Shown one piece after another: positions 1 through 8,143 of a DNA stretch of 59,673 nucleotides. Both the position numbers and the translations under genes were made by a program. The stretch's first letter is position 1; each line of letters starts with the position of its first letter. The stretch is from Nitrososphaerota archaeon (lineage in GTDB: Archaea; Thermoproteota; Nitrososphaeria; Nitrososphaerales; Nitrosopumilaceae). Under the pieces are notes generated by a model. The model did not search any database. It was not told where the DNA came from and worked only from the letters and a program-made list of their open reading frames with translations. Where the stretch lies: positions 1-59,673 of the forward strand of contig JADFOW010000001.1 of NCBI GenBank assembly GCA_022562615.1, in the 5' to 3' direction.

Positions 1-2
1 AA

Positions 3-227
3 AAATCTGGTTATTATGTTTATAGTGAACCATGTCATCCAAGAGATATGAATGGTAAAATAACAGAGATTGGAGCGTTTTCAGGAAGTTTATATATTAA
101 ATGGGATAATTGTGAAGTTGGACGGTATCGCCCTAATGATTTAAAATTAAGAGGTAATTATATTTCAGAAACAAGGGAAAGAATTGGAACTATGATGAAT
201 GGAAATCCAGTATTTGACAGGAGATAA
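3..227 (+). CDS. Unknown protein, C-terminal 74 residues (5' end outside window)
   Basis: An open frame enters from the left edge and stops at TAA 225-227. The visible residues are polar and mixed beta-like, with a central stretch (KITEIGAFSGSLYIKWDN) followed by RYRPNDLKL, which looks like a small SH3-like barrel. That resemblance is only an impression. No family is recognised. It runs convergently towards aglB, whose stop lies 43 bases further on. The true start and length cannot be seen. Confidence 0.5.
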   Translation, partial: KSGYYVYSEPCHPRDMNGKITEIGAFSGSLYIKWDNCEVGRYRPNDLKLRGNYISETRERIGTMMNGNPVFDRR

Positions 228-269
228 TATGGAAGAATATGAAATTAGTTATGAATATTTTTTCTTTGG

Positions 270-2402
270 TTATGTAATGTAATTATCATTTATTTCATAA
301 ATAAATACACCTAGCAAAACTCTGCCCTCATTCACAAATGATGGTGATGCATGAACAAGTCTAAATGGACCTTCGCCATTTGTGGGATATTTGATATCCT
401 TACCATAAACTGGTGAGAGTCCTGGTTTCCACGTTTGGGATTGTGTTTCTGTATCCCTTGGATCTATATATGCCAGAGTAGAAAATGGAAATAGTTTTCC
501 CAATAAAGTATCATTCCAAAAATAATCTGTCCCACTAGAACCATCTGGATGAACATATTTTTGTAGAGGCACGCCTGCAATACGCATAAACCATTGCTTT
601 TTTGATTCATCACCACCTCCATTAAGAAGATACACTGGTTCATCTTGTCCTTGATCAATCCTTTGACCTGCCACAAAAACCACTATATAGTCTGCACCCA
701 TCTCTTGGAGATTATTCCATGCTTCATCAGGAGGACTAAGTAGAGTTTTTGCAATTAATTCAATTCGAGTATGATTGCCAGTAAAATTATCTGCCAGGGT
801 AGTTCTATCTGACATTGTAGTAATCCAATATCCATAATCCCACCATGCAGCAACTACAGAATCTTCTGGAGTATTGTTTTTTATCCACTCCAATGGTTCC
901 GTCCAATCATTGGTGGAAACACCATAAGCTGAACCACCATTTAAGATAGTTGGAGGAGCCTTTGCAGCATTAATCCAGTTTGAGTTTGGGTACATAAGAG
1001 GTATTATAAGTAGAATTAGTATCACAGCCAAAAAAGAAACTTTGATGATTTTTCCCGTACGGAATTTTTCGTATATATTTTTATTGCCAAAAATTTCTTT
1101 AATTAAAATTGATAGTCCCAATGATGATAATATAATTAGTGAAATGGAAGCAAAAACTTCTAATCGAATGAAAGCAGAGCTAACATAAATTCCTGTTAAA
1201 CCAATTATTAAAGAAAAAGCTATCATGTCATTTCTTACATTTAAAATAGTTTTAGATTTTTTACTTAGAATAATCCAAATTCCAAGTCCAGCAAAAATCA
1301 TCAGAATGGAATGGAAGAAGAATGATTGTGCAAGAGTTGTAGTTGCATGTTCAGCTATGGAGTCAACTAATGGAATGGTTGTAGTAAGAAATGGATTTAT
1401 TGCATTTAAGTAACGAAAACTTGGTAATGGCAAAAATCGAGCTTCCTCATTAATTACCATCAAAGATGAACCAATGATTATTATCATAAACAAAAAGATC
1501 AATCCATTTCTTGTTTTATTCTCGATTTTGCTGAATTTTTGAATAATTATACAAGATACTAAAAATCCTGTAGGTACAATTAATGAAAAACCACCTAAAC
1601 CAAATACAAACTCTGTTCCAACAAATTCAAACATTAGCGCAGTCAACAAAAATGACGTTACAAAAATAGGGATACTCCAAATAATAAATTCATGATCTTT
1701 TCTAACAAATGGGAGTACTAGAATAAACATTCCAATTGGAATAACAAAAAATTGTATTCCTCCCCAAGAAGCAAGCCCCAATCCCAAGATTATTCCTCCT
1801 ACAATTAATTTAGAAATTGCAATTTTCTTATTTTCTGATTTTATTCCACTCAAAAAAAAGTATAGACCCAATACCCCATAAAATATTCCTAATGGTTCTG
1901 ATTTGAACCATCCAATAGTTCCTCTCATCAAAATTGGCATAGACACTGAAAACAGTATGGCTGCAAAAAGTCCTGCTGTTGTTCCCCCTATTGCTCTAAC
2001 TAGTGCAAAAATTACTATTACAGTTAATGAGCCAAAAATTACGGGAAATAAAATGGTAAAATCATACAGACTCAAATCTCCTCCAAATATCTGATAAGTT
2101 ACAGCAGCTGTCATGTGAAGCATAACCTGTGAAGTTGCAGAAATATTTCTTCCTCCAGGATACCAACTCTTATCATCATGCCAATCAAAATATTCTGAAT
2201 AGCCATTTTCTACAATGAATTCCGTTGCTCTAAAATTAAAAAAAGGATCAAATTCATTTAGTTCAGAACCAAATTCTGCGGCTTGAGATCTAATCAAAAA
2301 TGATATTGAAAATGATAAAACTAATACTCCAATCACCAAGAGGTGGTTTAATCTGAAATCAAAAGTACCAATTCTGAATAATCGAGCTTGAGTACTCATC
2401 AA
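270..2402 (-). CDS. aglB: Oligosaccharyltransferase AglB/STT3 (archaeal N-glycosylation)
   Basis: This 710-residue membrane enzyme transfers the lipid-linked glycan to Asn in N-x-S/T sequons on the outer face of the membrane. Seen directly: an N-terminal transmembrane helix (about 20-40), an acidic EFDPFFN motif near 50-56 in the first external loop, roughly a dozen hydrophobic segments to residue 470, a SIAEHATTT stretch near 348-356 matching the family's SVSE-type loop, and the signature WWDYGYW at 520-526 in the soluble C-terminal domain. The length fits the family. The start is MMST; either Met could be used. The neighbouring Tes-like gene is on the same strand about 65 bases upstream and also concerns the cell envelope. 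The identification is secure. Confidence 0.95.
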   Translation of the reverse strand: MMSTQARLFRIGTFDFRLNHLLVIGVLVLSFSISFLIRSQAAEFGSELNEFDPFFNFRATEFIVENGYSEYFDWHDDKSWYPGGRNISATSQVMLHMTAAVTYQIFGGDLSLYDFTILFPVIFGSLTVIVIFALVRAIGGTTAGLFAAILFSVSMPILMRGTIGWFKSEPLGIFYGVLGLYFFLSGIKSENKKIAISKLIVGGIILGLGLASWGGIQFFVIPIGMFILVLPFVRKDHEFIIWSIPIFVTSFLLTALMFEFVGTEFVFGLGGFSLIVPTGFLVSCIIIQKFSKIENKTRNGLIFLFMIIIIGSSLMVINEEARFLPLPSFRYLNAINPFLTTTIPLVDSIAEHATTTLAQSFFFHSILMIFAGLGIWIILSKKSKTILNVRNDMIAFSLIIGLTGIYVSSAFIRLEVFASISLIILSSLGLSILIKEIFGNKNIYEKFRTGKIIKVSFLAVILILLIIPLMYPNSNWINAAKAPPTILNGGSAYGVSTNDWTEPLEWIKNNTPEDSVVAAWWDYGYWITTMSDRTTLADNFTGNHTRIELIAKTLLSPPDEAWNNLQEMGADYIVVFVAGQRIDQGQDEPVYLLNGGGDESKKQWFMRIAGVPLQKYVHPDGSSGTDYFWNDTLLGKLFPFSTLAYIDPRDTETQSQTWKPGLSPVYGKDIKYPTNGEGPFRLVHASPSFVNEGRVLLGVFIYEINDNYIT

Positions 2403-2467
2403 ATTGACGCTAACTTTAGTGGTTATTACTCTTTTGAATAAAGAATTTTTAATTTTTTAAATCAGGT

Positions 2468-4132
2468 TTATGTCGTAGCTTGTGCTGCTTCATGGAACAT
2501 CTGGCTCTTTGCGCAACCAGCAGCTAGTTCATCTCCTGCTCCACGTCTCATTAATCCTCTATAAAGACCGTCTTCAAGTTTGACACCTTCCCTTTCCTCC
2601 CATTCTTCTACAGTGATGGAATATTTCTTTTGAATTCTGTCTCTATACCATTCTGGAATTACATTGAATGCACAGAATGGAACAATTCTAAGATCCGGTG
2701 TTACATAATGAATATCACATCTCTGTAATCTTTCGAGATCTTCATTGTATTTGTCTTGGAAGTGCATCATGCCTAAGAACAGTCCTTTGACATGCCATGA
2801 ACCAATTGATTCAAACGATCTTTTCATCAAGATATTTCCAAACATCTTTGCCATGTTTAATCCTGCAGGTTGTTTCTTTGTATCAACAAAGCCCTTTAGT
2901 TTTCTGACAACTTCAAGCATTGTAAAGTATTTGTTTTTACCAGAACGAATCTCTTCGGCTTTGTCTTCAAATAGTTCTAGCATTCCCTGAATATCACAGA
3001 ATCTTGTTAATGGCACAAACTTTTTTGTTTCTGCATCTTCAAAAACATATGTTCCTGCACCGCATGCAAAGTGTATTGATAGTTCATACTTTGGTTTACT
3101 TGAAAATGCTTCTATTACATTTGTTAGTGGCATACAACTTGGTACTGGGAACCAATCATCAATAGTTACTTCACCATTTGTTTGCTCTTCGATTCTTTGA
3201 ATACAATCTGGGACTGTAATTCTATATTTTTCACGCTCAGACTTGCCCATTCTTCCAGTTAGTGAAACTGGTTGGAAGTTAACAGCATGAACTATATCCA
3301 TGTTCTTTTGGGCATATCTAATGATACCACCTAACTCGTGATCATTAATTGATTTAATTACTGTTGGAACAAATACAACACTGGTTCCAGTTTTTCTACA
3401 ACTATCAAGCGCATAAGGAATTTCCCAGTGATTTTTAGGGTTTGTTCTAGGAGTTACACCATCAAAACTAAGATACAAATTGTTACATCCAGCAAGTCTT
3501 ACTTCTCTTGCTGCTTCAGGATCCATGGCATGTCTAATACCATTTGTGTTCATTTGGATATGATCGACCCCTTCTTCTTTCATTATTTTGATAATATCGG
3601 TAATGTCTTCTCTTAGCATTGGTTCACCACCAGTAATTTGCATAGAGTTTCCAGGAATTGGTCTTTCAGCCTTTAAAGTCTTCATCATTGCTCTAACTTG
3701 GTCATGATCTGGTTCGTACATGTAAGCTCCCTCAAGGCCTTTCTTTACATAAAAGAAACAATACCAACATGTCAAGTCACATCTATTAGTAACGATCATG
3801 TTTGCCAATCCGCTGTGAGATAAGTGGTTTGAGCATAATCCGCAATTATTTGGACATGAACACCTGTCAATCATAACATTTGGAGAATGGGCTCCTTTTC
3901 CATCTACCCAGTATGTGCTGAATTTTTTGTACAGTTGGTAAGAACCAAAGTATAATTCCTCACACTCACCGTGCGTTGGACAAATTTTTGTCATGTAGAC
4001 TTTGTCATCTCTTTCAAAAACTTCAGCATCCAAAATCATATTACAATCAGGACAAATACTTTGGGTGAATCTTATGGTAGATTTCTTGCTTAGATTTTTT
4101 GTTGATTGATTGGAAATCTGGATTAAAGCCAT
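2468..4132 (-). CDS. tes: Radical SAM protein of the tetraether lipid synthase (Tes) type
   Basis: Tes family enzymes join two archaeol-type lipids through biphytanyl chains to form GDGT membrane lipids. Seen: the radical-SAM cluster motif CDLTCWYC at 118-125, followed by an ITGGEPMLRED stretch (SAM binding) and NTNGIR. N-terminal cysteines (CPDC at 27-30, C51, C57, and CSCPNNCGLC at 91-100) fit extra iron-sulfur or zinc sites, as in Tes. The 554-residue length and the N-terminal CPxC...CPxHGE pattern are typical of the MJ0619/Tes group. Thaumarchaea make GDGTs such as crenarchaeol, so a Tes is expected. A paralogous radical SAM function cannot be excluded. A TATA element about 30 bases upstream suggests a very short leader. 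Confidence 0.8.
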   Translation of the reverse strand: MALIQISNQSTKNLSKKSTIRFTQSICPDCNMILDAEVFERDDKVYMTKICPTHGECEELYFGSYQLYKKFSTYWVDGKGAHSPNVMIDRCSCPNNCGLCSNHLSHSGLANMIVTNRCDLTCWYCFFYVKKGLEGAYMYEPDHDQVRAMMKTLKAERPIPGNSMQITGGEPMLREDITDIIKIMKEEGVDHIQMNTNGIRHAMDPEAAREVRLAGCNNLYLSFDGVTPRTNPKNHWEIPYALDSCRKTGTSVVFVPTVIKSINDHELGGIIRYAQKNMDIVHAVNFQPVSLTGRMGKSEREKYRITVPDCIQRIEEQTNGEVTIDDWFPVPSCMPLTNVIEAFSSKPKYELSIHFACGAGTYVFEDAETKKFVPLTRFCDIQGMLELFEDKAEEIRSGKNKYFTMLEVVRKLKGFVDTKKQPAGLNMAKMFGNILMKRSFESIGSWHVKGLFLGMMHFQDKYNEDLERLQRCDIHYVTPDLRIVPFCAFNVIPEWYRDRIQKKYSITVEEWEEREGVKLEDGLYRGLMRRGAGDELAAGCAKSQMFHEAAQATT

Positions 4133-4156
4133 CTTATAATTGAAAACTTTCTAAAA

Positions 4157-4168
4157 TAGTATATAATC
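4157..4168. promoter_or_regulatory. Divergent promoter element (TATA-like) between tes and the TrmB gene
   Basis: TAGTATATAATC is the most TATA-like stretch in the 70-base divergent gap. It lies about 31 bases from the tes ATG (minus strand) and about 40 bases from the TrmB ATG, so one near-symmetrical element could serve both directions. This is inferred from spacing only. Confidence 0.45.
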
Positions 4169-4202
4169 AATTTCATACTCACCCCCGTGTGGAATTTAGG
4201 TA

Positions 4203-5015
4203 ATGGACTTGTCGAATTTAAATAACAAAACAGATCGTTTAGATCGATTGAACATATCTGATAAAACCAGACGTGCTTTGGAGAAAATAGGCTTAACTAG
4301 TTATGAAATCAGGACATTTACTTCTTTACTAAAAGATGGGGAGCTAACAGCTTCTGACCTTAGCCAAAAATCTGGAGTTCCATATTCCAAAATTTATGAA
4401 GTACTAGGTACGCTTGAAGAAAAAGGATGGATAGGTTCTGATAATTCAAGGCCCACAAAATATTTTGCAAAGTCACCCTCTACAGGTTTAGAAACCACAA
4501 AACAAAATCAGGAAAAAGATTTTTCAACAAATCAAAAAATAATCTTGAGTGAATTAGTTCCATTATATGAAAAAAGTGGAACAAGTGAGAAACCAGAAAT
4601 TTGGGTACTTTCAGGTGCAGTAAATATTACTGCAAAAATTTTGGAAATGGTTGATTCCTGTAGAAAGGAAGTAATGATTGCAATTCCTGAAGCAGGGCAA
4701 GAATTGGTTAAATTGGCTTTACCAAAACTTAGATTACTTCACGATAAAGGGGTTGAAATTACTATTCTTACTTCTGATAAATTGGATAAAGATTCAACAG
4801 TTGCTATCAAAAGAGTGGCAAAGGTAAAAGTCAAAGAGGGATTGTTTGGAGGGGGGATAATTTGTGATAAAAGATATGTCGTAATTTTATTAGGCCCAGA
4901 TAGAGGAGACGTAAAATCGAGTGAAATAGTTGCAATATGGGCAGATCATGCTGGGTTGGCTGTTTTTGCAAGAGAATATTTCGAATATTTATTAAAAGAC
5001 TCAAAAGAGATCTAA
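4203..5015 (+). CDS. TrmB-family transcriptional regulator
   Basis: This 270-residue protein has an N-terminal winged helix-turn-helix (about 25-95; the SDLSQKSGVPYSKIYEVLGTLEEKGWI stretch is the recognition region in TrmB proteins). A C-terminal domain of about 130-265 resembles the PLD-like effector domain of TrmB regulators (IAIPEAGQELVKLALPKL, VEITILTSD). TrmB proteins usually sense sugars or other small ligands; the ligand here is unknown. The stop is one base before the ATG of the DtxR-type regulator, so the two are co-transcribed. It is divergent from tes, which makes tes a plausible target, but nothing in the sequence proves this. Confidence 0.85.
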   Translation: MDLSNLNNKTDRLDRLNISDKTRRALEKIGLTSYEIRTFTSLLKDGELTASDLSQKSGVPYSKIYEVLGTLEEKGWIGSDNSRPTKYFAKSPSTGLETTKQNQEKDFSTNQKIILSELVPLYEKSGTSEKPEIWVLSGAVNITAKILEMVDSCRKEVMIAIPEAGQELVKLALPKLRLLHDKGVEITILTSDKLDKDSTVAIKRVAKVKVKEGLFGGGIICDKRYVVILLGPDRGDVKSSEIVAIWADHAGLAVFAREYFEYLLKDSKEI

Positions 5016-5016
5016 T

Positions 5017-5475
5017 ATGGATAGATCAAAGGATGAAACTCTTTTTGTTGGAACTGCTGACGCAGAACACATTGAGATGTATCTAAAAGCTATTTGGAAC
5101 ATTAAGGCACAAGGGGGACAAGTGAAAATTAGTACCATTGCACAAATATTGAATGTTAGACAGCCAAGTGTTGTGCAAATGCTAAAAAAATTAAATGAAA
5201 AAACTTTGGTAAATTACAACAAAGCAGGAGTTTTTCTCACTGAAGAAGGTGAGAAAGTTGGGGCCAATATGATGAGGAATAGTAGATTATTAGAAGTTCT
5301 TATGGAGGATGCACTTAAGGTGGATATTGATGAAGAAATGGTGTGCGGTATTGAACATCATATGAACCAACAATTTACTGATGCGCTTTGTACAATGTTG
5401 AAACACCCTAGAAAATGTCCTCATGATCATGAAATTCCAATGGGTGAATGTTGTAAAACAGAAACTCAAAATTAA
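5017..5475 (+). CDS. DtxR/MntR-family metal-dependent transcriptional regulator
   Basis: This 152-residue protein has the DtxR layout: an N-terminal winged helix (DAEHIEMYLKAIW, then TIAQILNVRQPSVVQMLKKL at about 36-55) and a metal-binding dimerisation region (C-x2-IEHHM near 108-114, then a CPHDHEIP stretch near 131-138). The length matches the two-domain MntR type without a C-terminal SH3 domain. A Cys/His-rich tail (ECCKTETQN) is present. The family represses metal uptake genes when Fe or Mn is bound. It follows the TrmB gene with one base between them. Whether it senses Fe, Mn or another metal cannot be read from sequence. Confidence 0.88.
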   Translation: MDRSKDETLFVGTADAEHIEMYLKAIWNIKAQGGQVKISTIAQILNVRQPSVVQMLKKLNEKTLVNYNKAGVFLTEEGEKVGANMMRNSRLLEVLMEDALKVDIDEEMVCGIEHHMNQQFTDALCTMLKHPRKCPHDHEIPMGECCKTETQN

Positions 5476-5531
5476 ACTAAAGAATAGCTAATTATCCTAA
5501 AAGATATATCATCTGATAAAATAATAGAAAT

Positions 5532-5696
5532 ATGGGATGTTTTTGCGGTTGTAAAACCTTTCAAAAAAATGATGATGGCTTCAAAATTGCTTGTGTAAAA
5601 TGTGGTCACGGTCCCCAGAATCATGAGGATGCCTTTAGAGAGGCTGCAAGAAAAAATGAATCACAAAGTCAGAAAAGGGATGTAGACTTTGGATAG
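5532..5696 (+). CDS. Small Cys-rich protein, 54 residues, likely metal binding
   Basis: This short frame starts at ATG 5532 and ends TAG 5694-5696. It opens MGCFCGCKTF and carries a CVKCGHGP pair at 21-28, so five cysteines plus two histidines sit in the first 31 residues, consistent with a small zinc or iron site. The second half is a charged helix-like tail (EDAFREAARKN). It follows the DtxR-type regulator by 56 bases on the same strand and is convergent with the YjbQ gene five bases on. No family is recognised. Coding is supported by the ordered cysteine pairs and the compact fit between neighbours. Confidence 0.6.
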   Translation: MGCFCGCKTFQKNDDGFKIACVKCGHGPQNHEDAFREAARKNESQSQKRDVDFG

Positions 5697-5701
5697 GTTA
5701 A

Positions 5702-6121
5702 TTATTCACCAATAATTTTTACTAAAACTCTTTTTGGTCTGCGCCCATCAAATTCGCCATAGAAAATTTGTTCCCATGGACCAAAATCCAATTCACCTTT
5801 GGTTATTGCTACAACAACCTCTCGTCCCATGACCTGTCGTTTTAAGTGAGCATCTGCATTGTCCTCACCTGTTTTGTTGTGATCATATTGTTCTATTGGT
5901 TCGTGTGGTGCAAGTCCTTCTAGCCATTTTTCATAATCTTGATGTAAGCCACTTTCATTATCATTTATGAAAACACTAGCCGTGATATGCATTGCATTTA
6001 CAAGACATAGCCCTTCTTGGACATTGCTATTTGTAACTAATTTTCTAACCTCAGGTGTAATGTTTACAAATGCTCTTCGAGTTTTTATATTATATACAAG
6101 ATATTCTGTAAAGGATTTCAC
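5702..6121 (-). CDS. YjbQ/UPF0047 family protein
   Basis: This 139-residue protein spans the whole family length. Family landmarks are visible: the [19 protein letters not shown] stretch near 38-56, the [13 protein letters not shown] stretch near 92-104, and the closing [29 protein letters not shown]. Some members complement thiamine-phosphate synthase weakly, hence the label secondary thiamine-phosphate synthase, but the physiological reaction is unsettled. It is a single gene, convergent with the small Cys-rich protein. Confidence 0.88.
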   Translation of the reverse strand: MKSFTEYLVYNIKTRRAFVNITPEVRKLVTNSNVQEGLCLVNAMHITASVFINDNESGLHQDYEKWLEGLAPHEPIEQYDHNKTGEDNADAHLKRQVMGREVVVAITKGELDFGPWEQIFYGEFDGRRPKRVLVKIIGE

Positions 6122-6160
6122 GAATTAAACCAATCGTTCTACCATAAAAATTCTAGGGGC

Positions 6161-6217
6161 AGGCTCAGAACTCAAGATCCTCATCATCAATCATAGGGAT
6201 AAGAACATCACAGCCTG
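6161..6217 (-). ncRNA. Candidate C/D-box small guide RNA
   Basis: On the minus strand a 6-bp terminal stem (GCAGGC with GCCTGC) encloses a C-like box (GTGATGT, one or two bases from RUGAUGA), an internal TGATGAG that could be C', and a perfect D box (CTGA) just inside the 3' stem. The span of about 55 bases and this arrangement match archaeal C/D sRNAs. The ten or so bases before CTGA (GGATCTTGAGTT) would be the D guide. A competing hairpin, CCTGC-AAA-GCAGG, uses part of the same stem. Its target was not identified. Confidence 0.4.
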
Positions 6218-6293
6218 CAAAGCAGGATTCACTCTGATACTAATTGAGTCTTTCAAAAAGCTTGATAAATGGCGAATTGTTCAATCTTTCAAA

Positions 6294-6710
6294 ATGGTTA
6301 CAATTAATATGGCAAGTTCGTTGGAAAATTTTAGAAGATTTATCATATCAAGTACCTGTAAATCCTATGCCCCAAGGAGTTATTTGGATGACAATGAGGT
6401 TTTTGCTGAACGAGAAGAAGATCTTGGTTCGATCTACGTTGAAGCAGCCGATAAGGTCACTCTAAAAAAAATTCGAGACATAACTTTTGTTAATGCAAGA
6501 GATATACTCGGAATAATATACAACTCAAAAAGTGGGAATACTTCGTTAAAGTGGCGTCAGATCAAAAGGGATAACGGAAAAGTAACAGGAGAGGCCTCTT
6601 CAAACTCATTAACAAATCTAGCTGAATCAGGTGTTCTTACCTTAGATTGGGTGGAAAATTATCTAAGGAAAAAAACTGAGGATAAAAAACCTAAAGAAGT
6701 TACTAGCTAA
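6294..6710 (+). CDS. Hypothetical protein, 138 residues
   Basis: No family was recognised. The protein is soluble and charged, with a helical-looking N-terminus (SSLENFRRFIISST), a middle region with an AREEDLGSIYVEAADKVTLKKI-like pattern, and a lysine-rich tail. The start ATG 6294 lies about 31 bases from a TATA-like TTGATAAATGG near 6260, consistent with a leaderless transcript. A second Met at 6309 is possible. Pelota follows 32 bases downstream on the same strand, so co-transcription is likely. A role near translation or RNA is only a guess from that neighbour. Confidence 0.65.
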   Translation: MVTINMASSLENFRRFIISSTCKSYAPRSYLDDNEVFAEREEDLGSIYVEAADKVTLKKIRDITFVNARDILGIIYNSKSGNTSLKWRQIKRDNGKVTGEASSNSLTNLAESGVLTLDWVENYLRKKTEDKKPKEVTS

Positions 6711-6742
6711 ACTCTTTTTTCTTTGGATTCCAGAGGAATATC

Positions 6743-7792
6743 ATGATTTCAAAGATTATTGATGGAAATTCAATCTCTGTAATTCCTGAAGATTCTGATG
6801 ATTTATTCAATCTTAGACGGATAATCAAAGAGGGAGATACGGTAGTGGGTGACACTACACGGGTAATCAAACAAGAGAAGGATTATTCAAGACCTGATAA
6901 AGGAGAAAGGATTAAGATACGAGTTGTACTAACTGTAGAAAAAATTTCACTTGATGATGTTTTGGATAGATTAAGGATTGGGGGAACAATTTCTGAATCA
7001 AGTAATGAATTGGTACCTCATGGATCACATCATTCATTCATTCTTAAAATAAATGATGGCATTACAATTACAAAAAAGAATTGGTTATCTGTTGAAAAGA
7101 ATTTAGTTGAATCCAAAAATAAACAAACTGGTTTTTTGTTAGTTGCCATTGATACAGGTGATTGTGGAATTGCCAGATTGCAGGGAACCCATTTGCAGTT
7201 TATTCCAAATATTTATTCAGGGTCAGGGGGAAAAAGATACAAAACTAATTTTAATATCGAAAAATTTTTTGGTCAAGCCCAGCAAGCATTACTTTCAATT
7301 ATCAAAGAAGCAGACTCTATTGTTATTTTTGGACCTGGAGAAACAAAAAAGCGATTTGCGAATTTTCTTCAAAAACCTCAAACTCAGAAATATAAAATTC
7401 AGGTTGTAGAAGGAATTGACTCCGGAGGAGAAGATGGTATTTACACCTTTACTAAATCTCAGACTATGAAAGAGATAATGTCTGAAAGCAAGTTAGCCAA
7501 AGTTTTTTCCATTATTGATGAAATTATGATTATGGCCAACAAAAAAAGTCGAAAGTTTACTATGGGTTTTGAAGAGACATTCAAAGCAAATCAATTTGGT
7601 GCAGTTGAAACACTTGTTTTTTCAGATAAAATAATCCAAGCACATGATGAAAAGCAAATCATTGATTTTCTTAATGATGCAGAAAGCAAGGGTGTAAAAA
7701 TATACGGAGTTGATTCTTCAACTGATATTGGTCTTAGAGTAACTGGTCTGGGAGGAATTGTTTCTTTATTACGATTCCCTGTTGAATCCTAA
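6743..7792 (+). CDS. pelA: Pelota (aPelota), mRNA surveillance and ribosome rescue factor
   Basis: This 349-residue protein aligns along its full length with archaeal pelota. It has an Sm-like N-terminal domain (LFNLRRIIKEGDTV... and IRVVLTVEKISLDDVLDRLRIGG), a central eRF1-like domain (LLVAIDTGDCGIARLQG, then IVIFGPGETKKRF) and a C-terminal eRF1_3 domain (VFSDK..., VKIYGVDSSTDIGLRVTGLGGIVSLLRF). As expected for pelota, it lacks the GGQ peptide-release motif of eRF1. It enters the A site of stalled ribosomes, and in archaea it partners aEF1A and ABCE1. Its C-terminus overlaps the convergent cutA gene by four bases. Confidence 0.95.
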   Translation: MISKIIDGNSISVIPEDSDDLFNLRRIIKEGDTVVGDTTRVIKQEKDYSRPDKGERIKIRVVLTVEKISLDDVLDRLRIGGTISESSNELVPHGSHHSFILKINDGITITKKNWLSVEKNLVESKNKQTGFLLVAIDTGDCGIARLQGTHLQFIPNIYSGSGGKRYKTNFNIEKFFGQAQQALLSIIKEADSIVIFGPGETKKRFANFLQKPQTQKYKIQVVEGIDSGGEDGIYTFTKSQTMKEIMSESKLAKVFSIIDEIMIMANKKSRKFTMGFEETFKANQFGAVETLVFSDKIIQAHDEKQIIDFLNDAESKGVKIYGVDSSTDIGLRVTGLGGIVSLLRFPVES

Positions 7793-8100
7793 GTAGTTGA
7801 GCTCACTAACCAATCAAGATAAGGTTTGTTAATTGAAAGAACATCAATTTCGGCAATTTCAGGAACATCGTATGGATGAGTTGATTTGATTTTTTCTTTG
7901 AGAATTTTTTTGTTTTTGTTGGTGGTCTTGAATATAGCCAAATATTCAGATGTATTTTCAATTTTTCCTTGCCAGGCATAAATTGAAGAAATTTTGGTAA
8001 TGTTAACACATGCGACTAGTTTGGTTTTAACTAGCTCATTTGAAATTTTGATAATAGATTTTTTGTCTGGATAAGTTGAGATAATTATTATTGCCTTCAT
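7789..8100 (-). CDS. cutA: CutA1 divalent-cation tolerance protein
   Basis: At 103 residues it matches the CutA family throughout: KLVACVNITKISSIYAWQGKIE near 27-48 and a HPYDVPEIAEIDVLSINKPYLDWL stretch near the C-terminus. CutA proteins form tight trimers related in fold to PII proteins. The name comes from copper tolerance in bacteria, but the function in archaea is not settled. A single gene; convergent with pelota and divergent from the membrane protease. Confidence 0.92.
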   Translation of the reverse strand: MKAIIIISTYPDKKSIIKISNELVKTKLVACVNITKISSIYAWQGKIENTSEYLAIFKTTNKNKKILKEKIKSTHPYDVPEIAEIDVLSINKPYLDWLVSSTT

Positions 8101-8143
8101 AGTAAACGATAAATGGCCGAGGTTTAAAAAATTAACAATTAGT

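Noticed and set aside
229-282. 17-codon frame after the first partial gene
   Set aside because: Too short, overlaps the convergent aglB stop, no supporting signal.
6244-6465. 73-codon plus-strand frame overlapping the 138-residue gene
   Set aside because: It lies in another frame of the better-supported gene and starts upstream of the likely transcription start.
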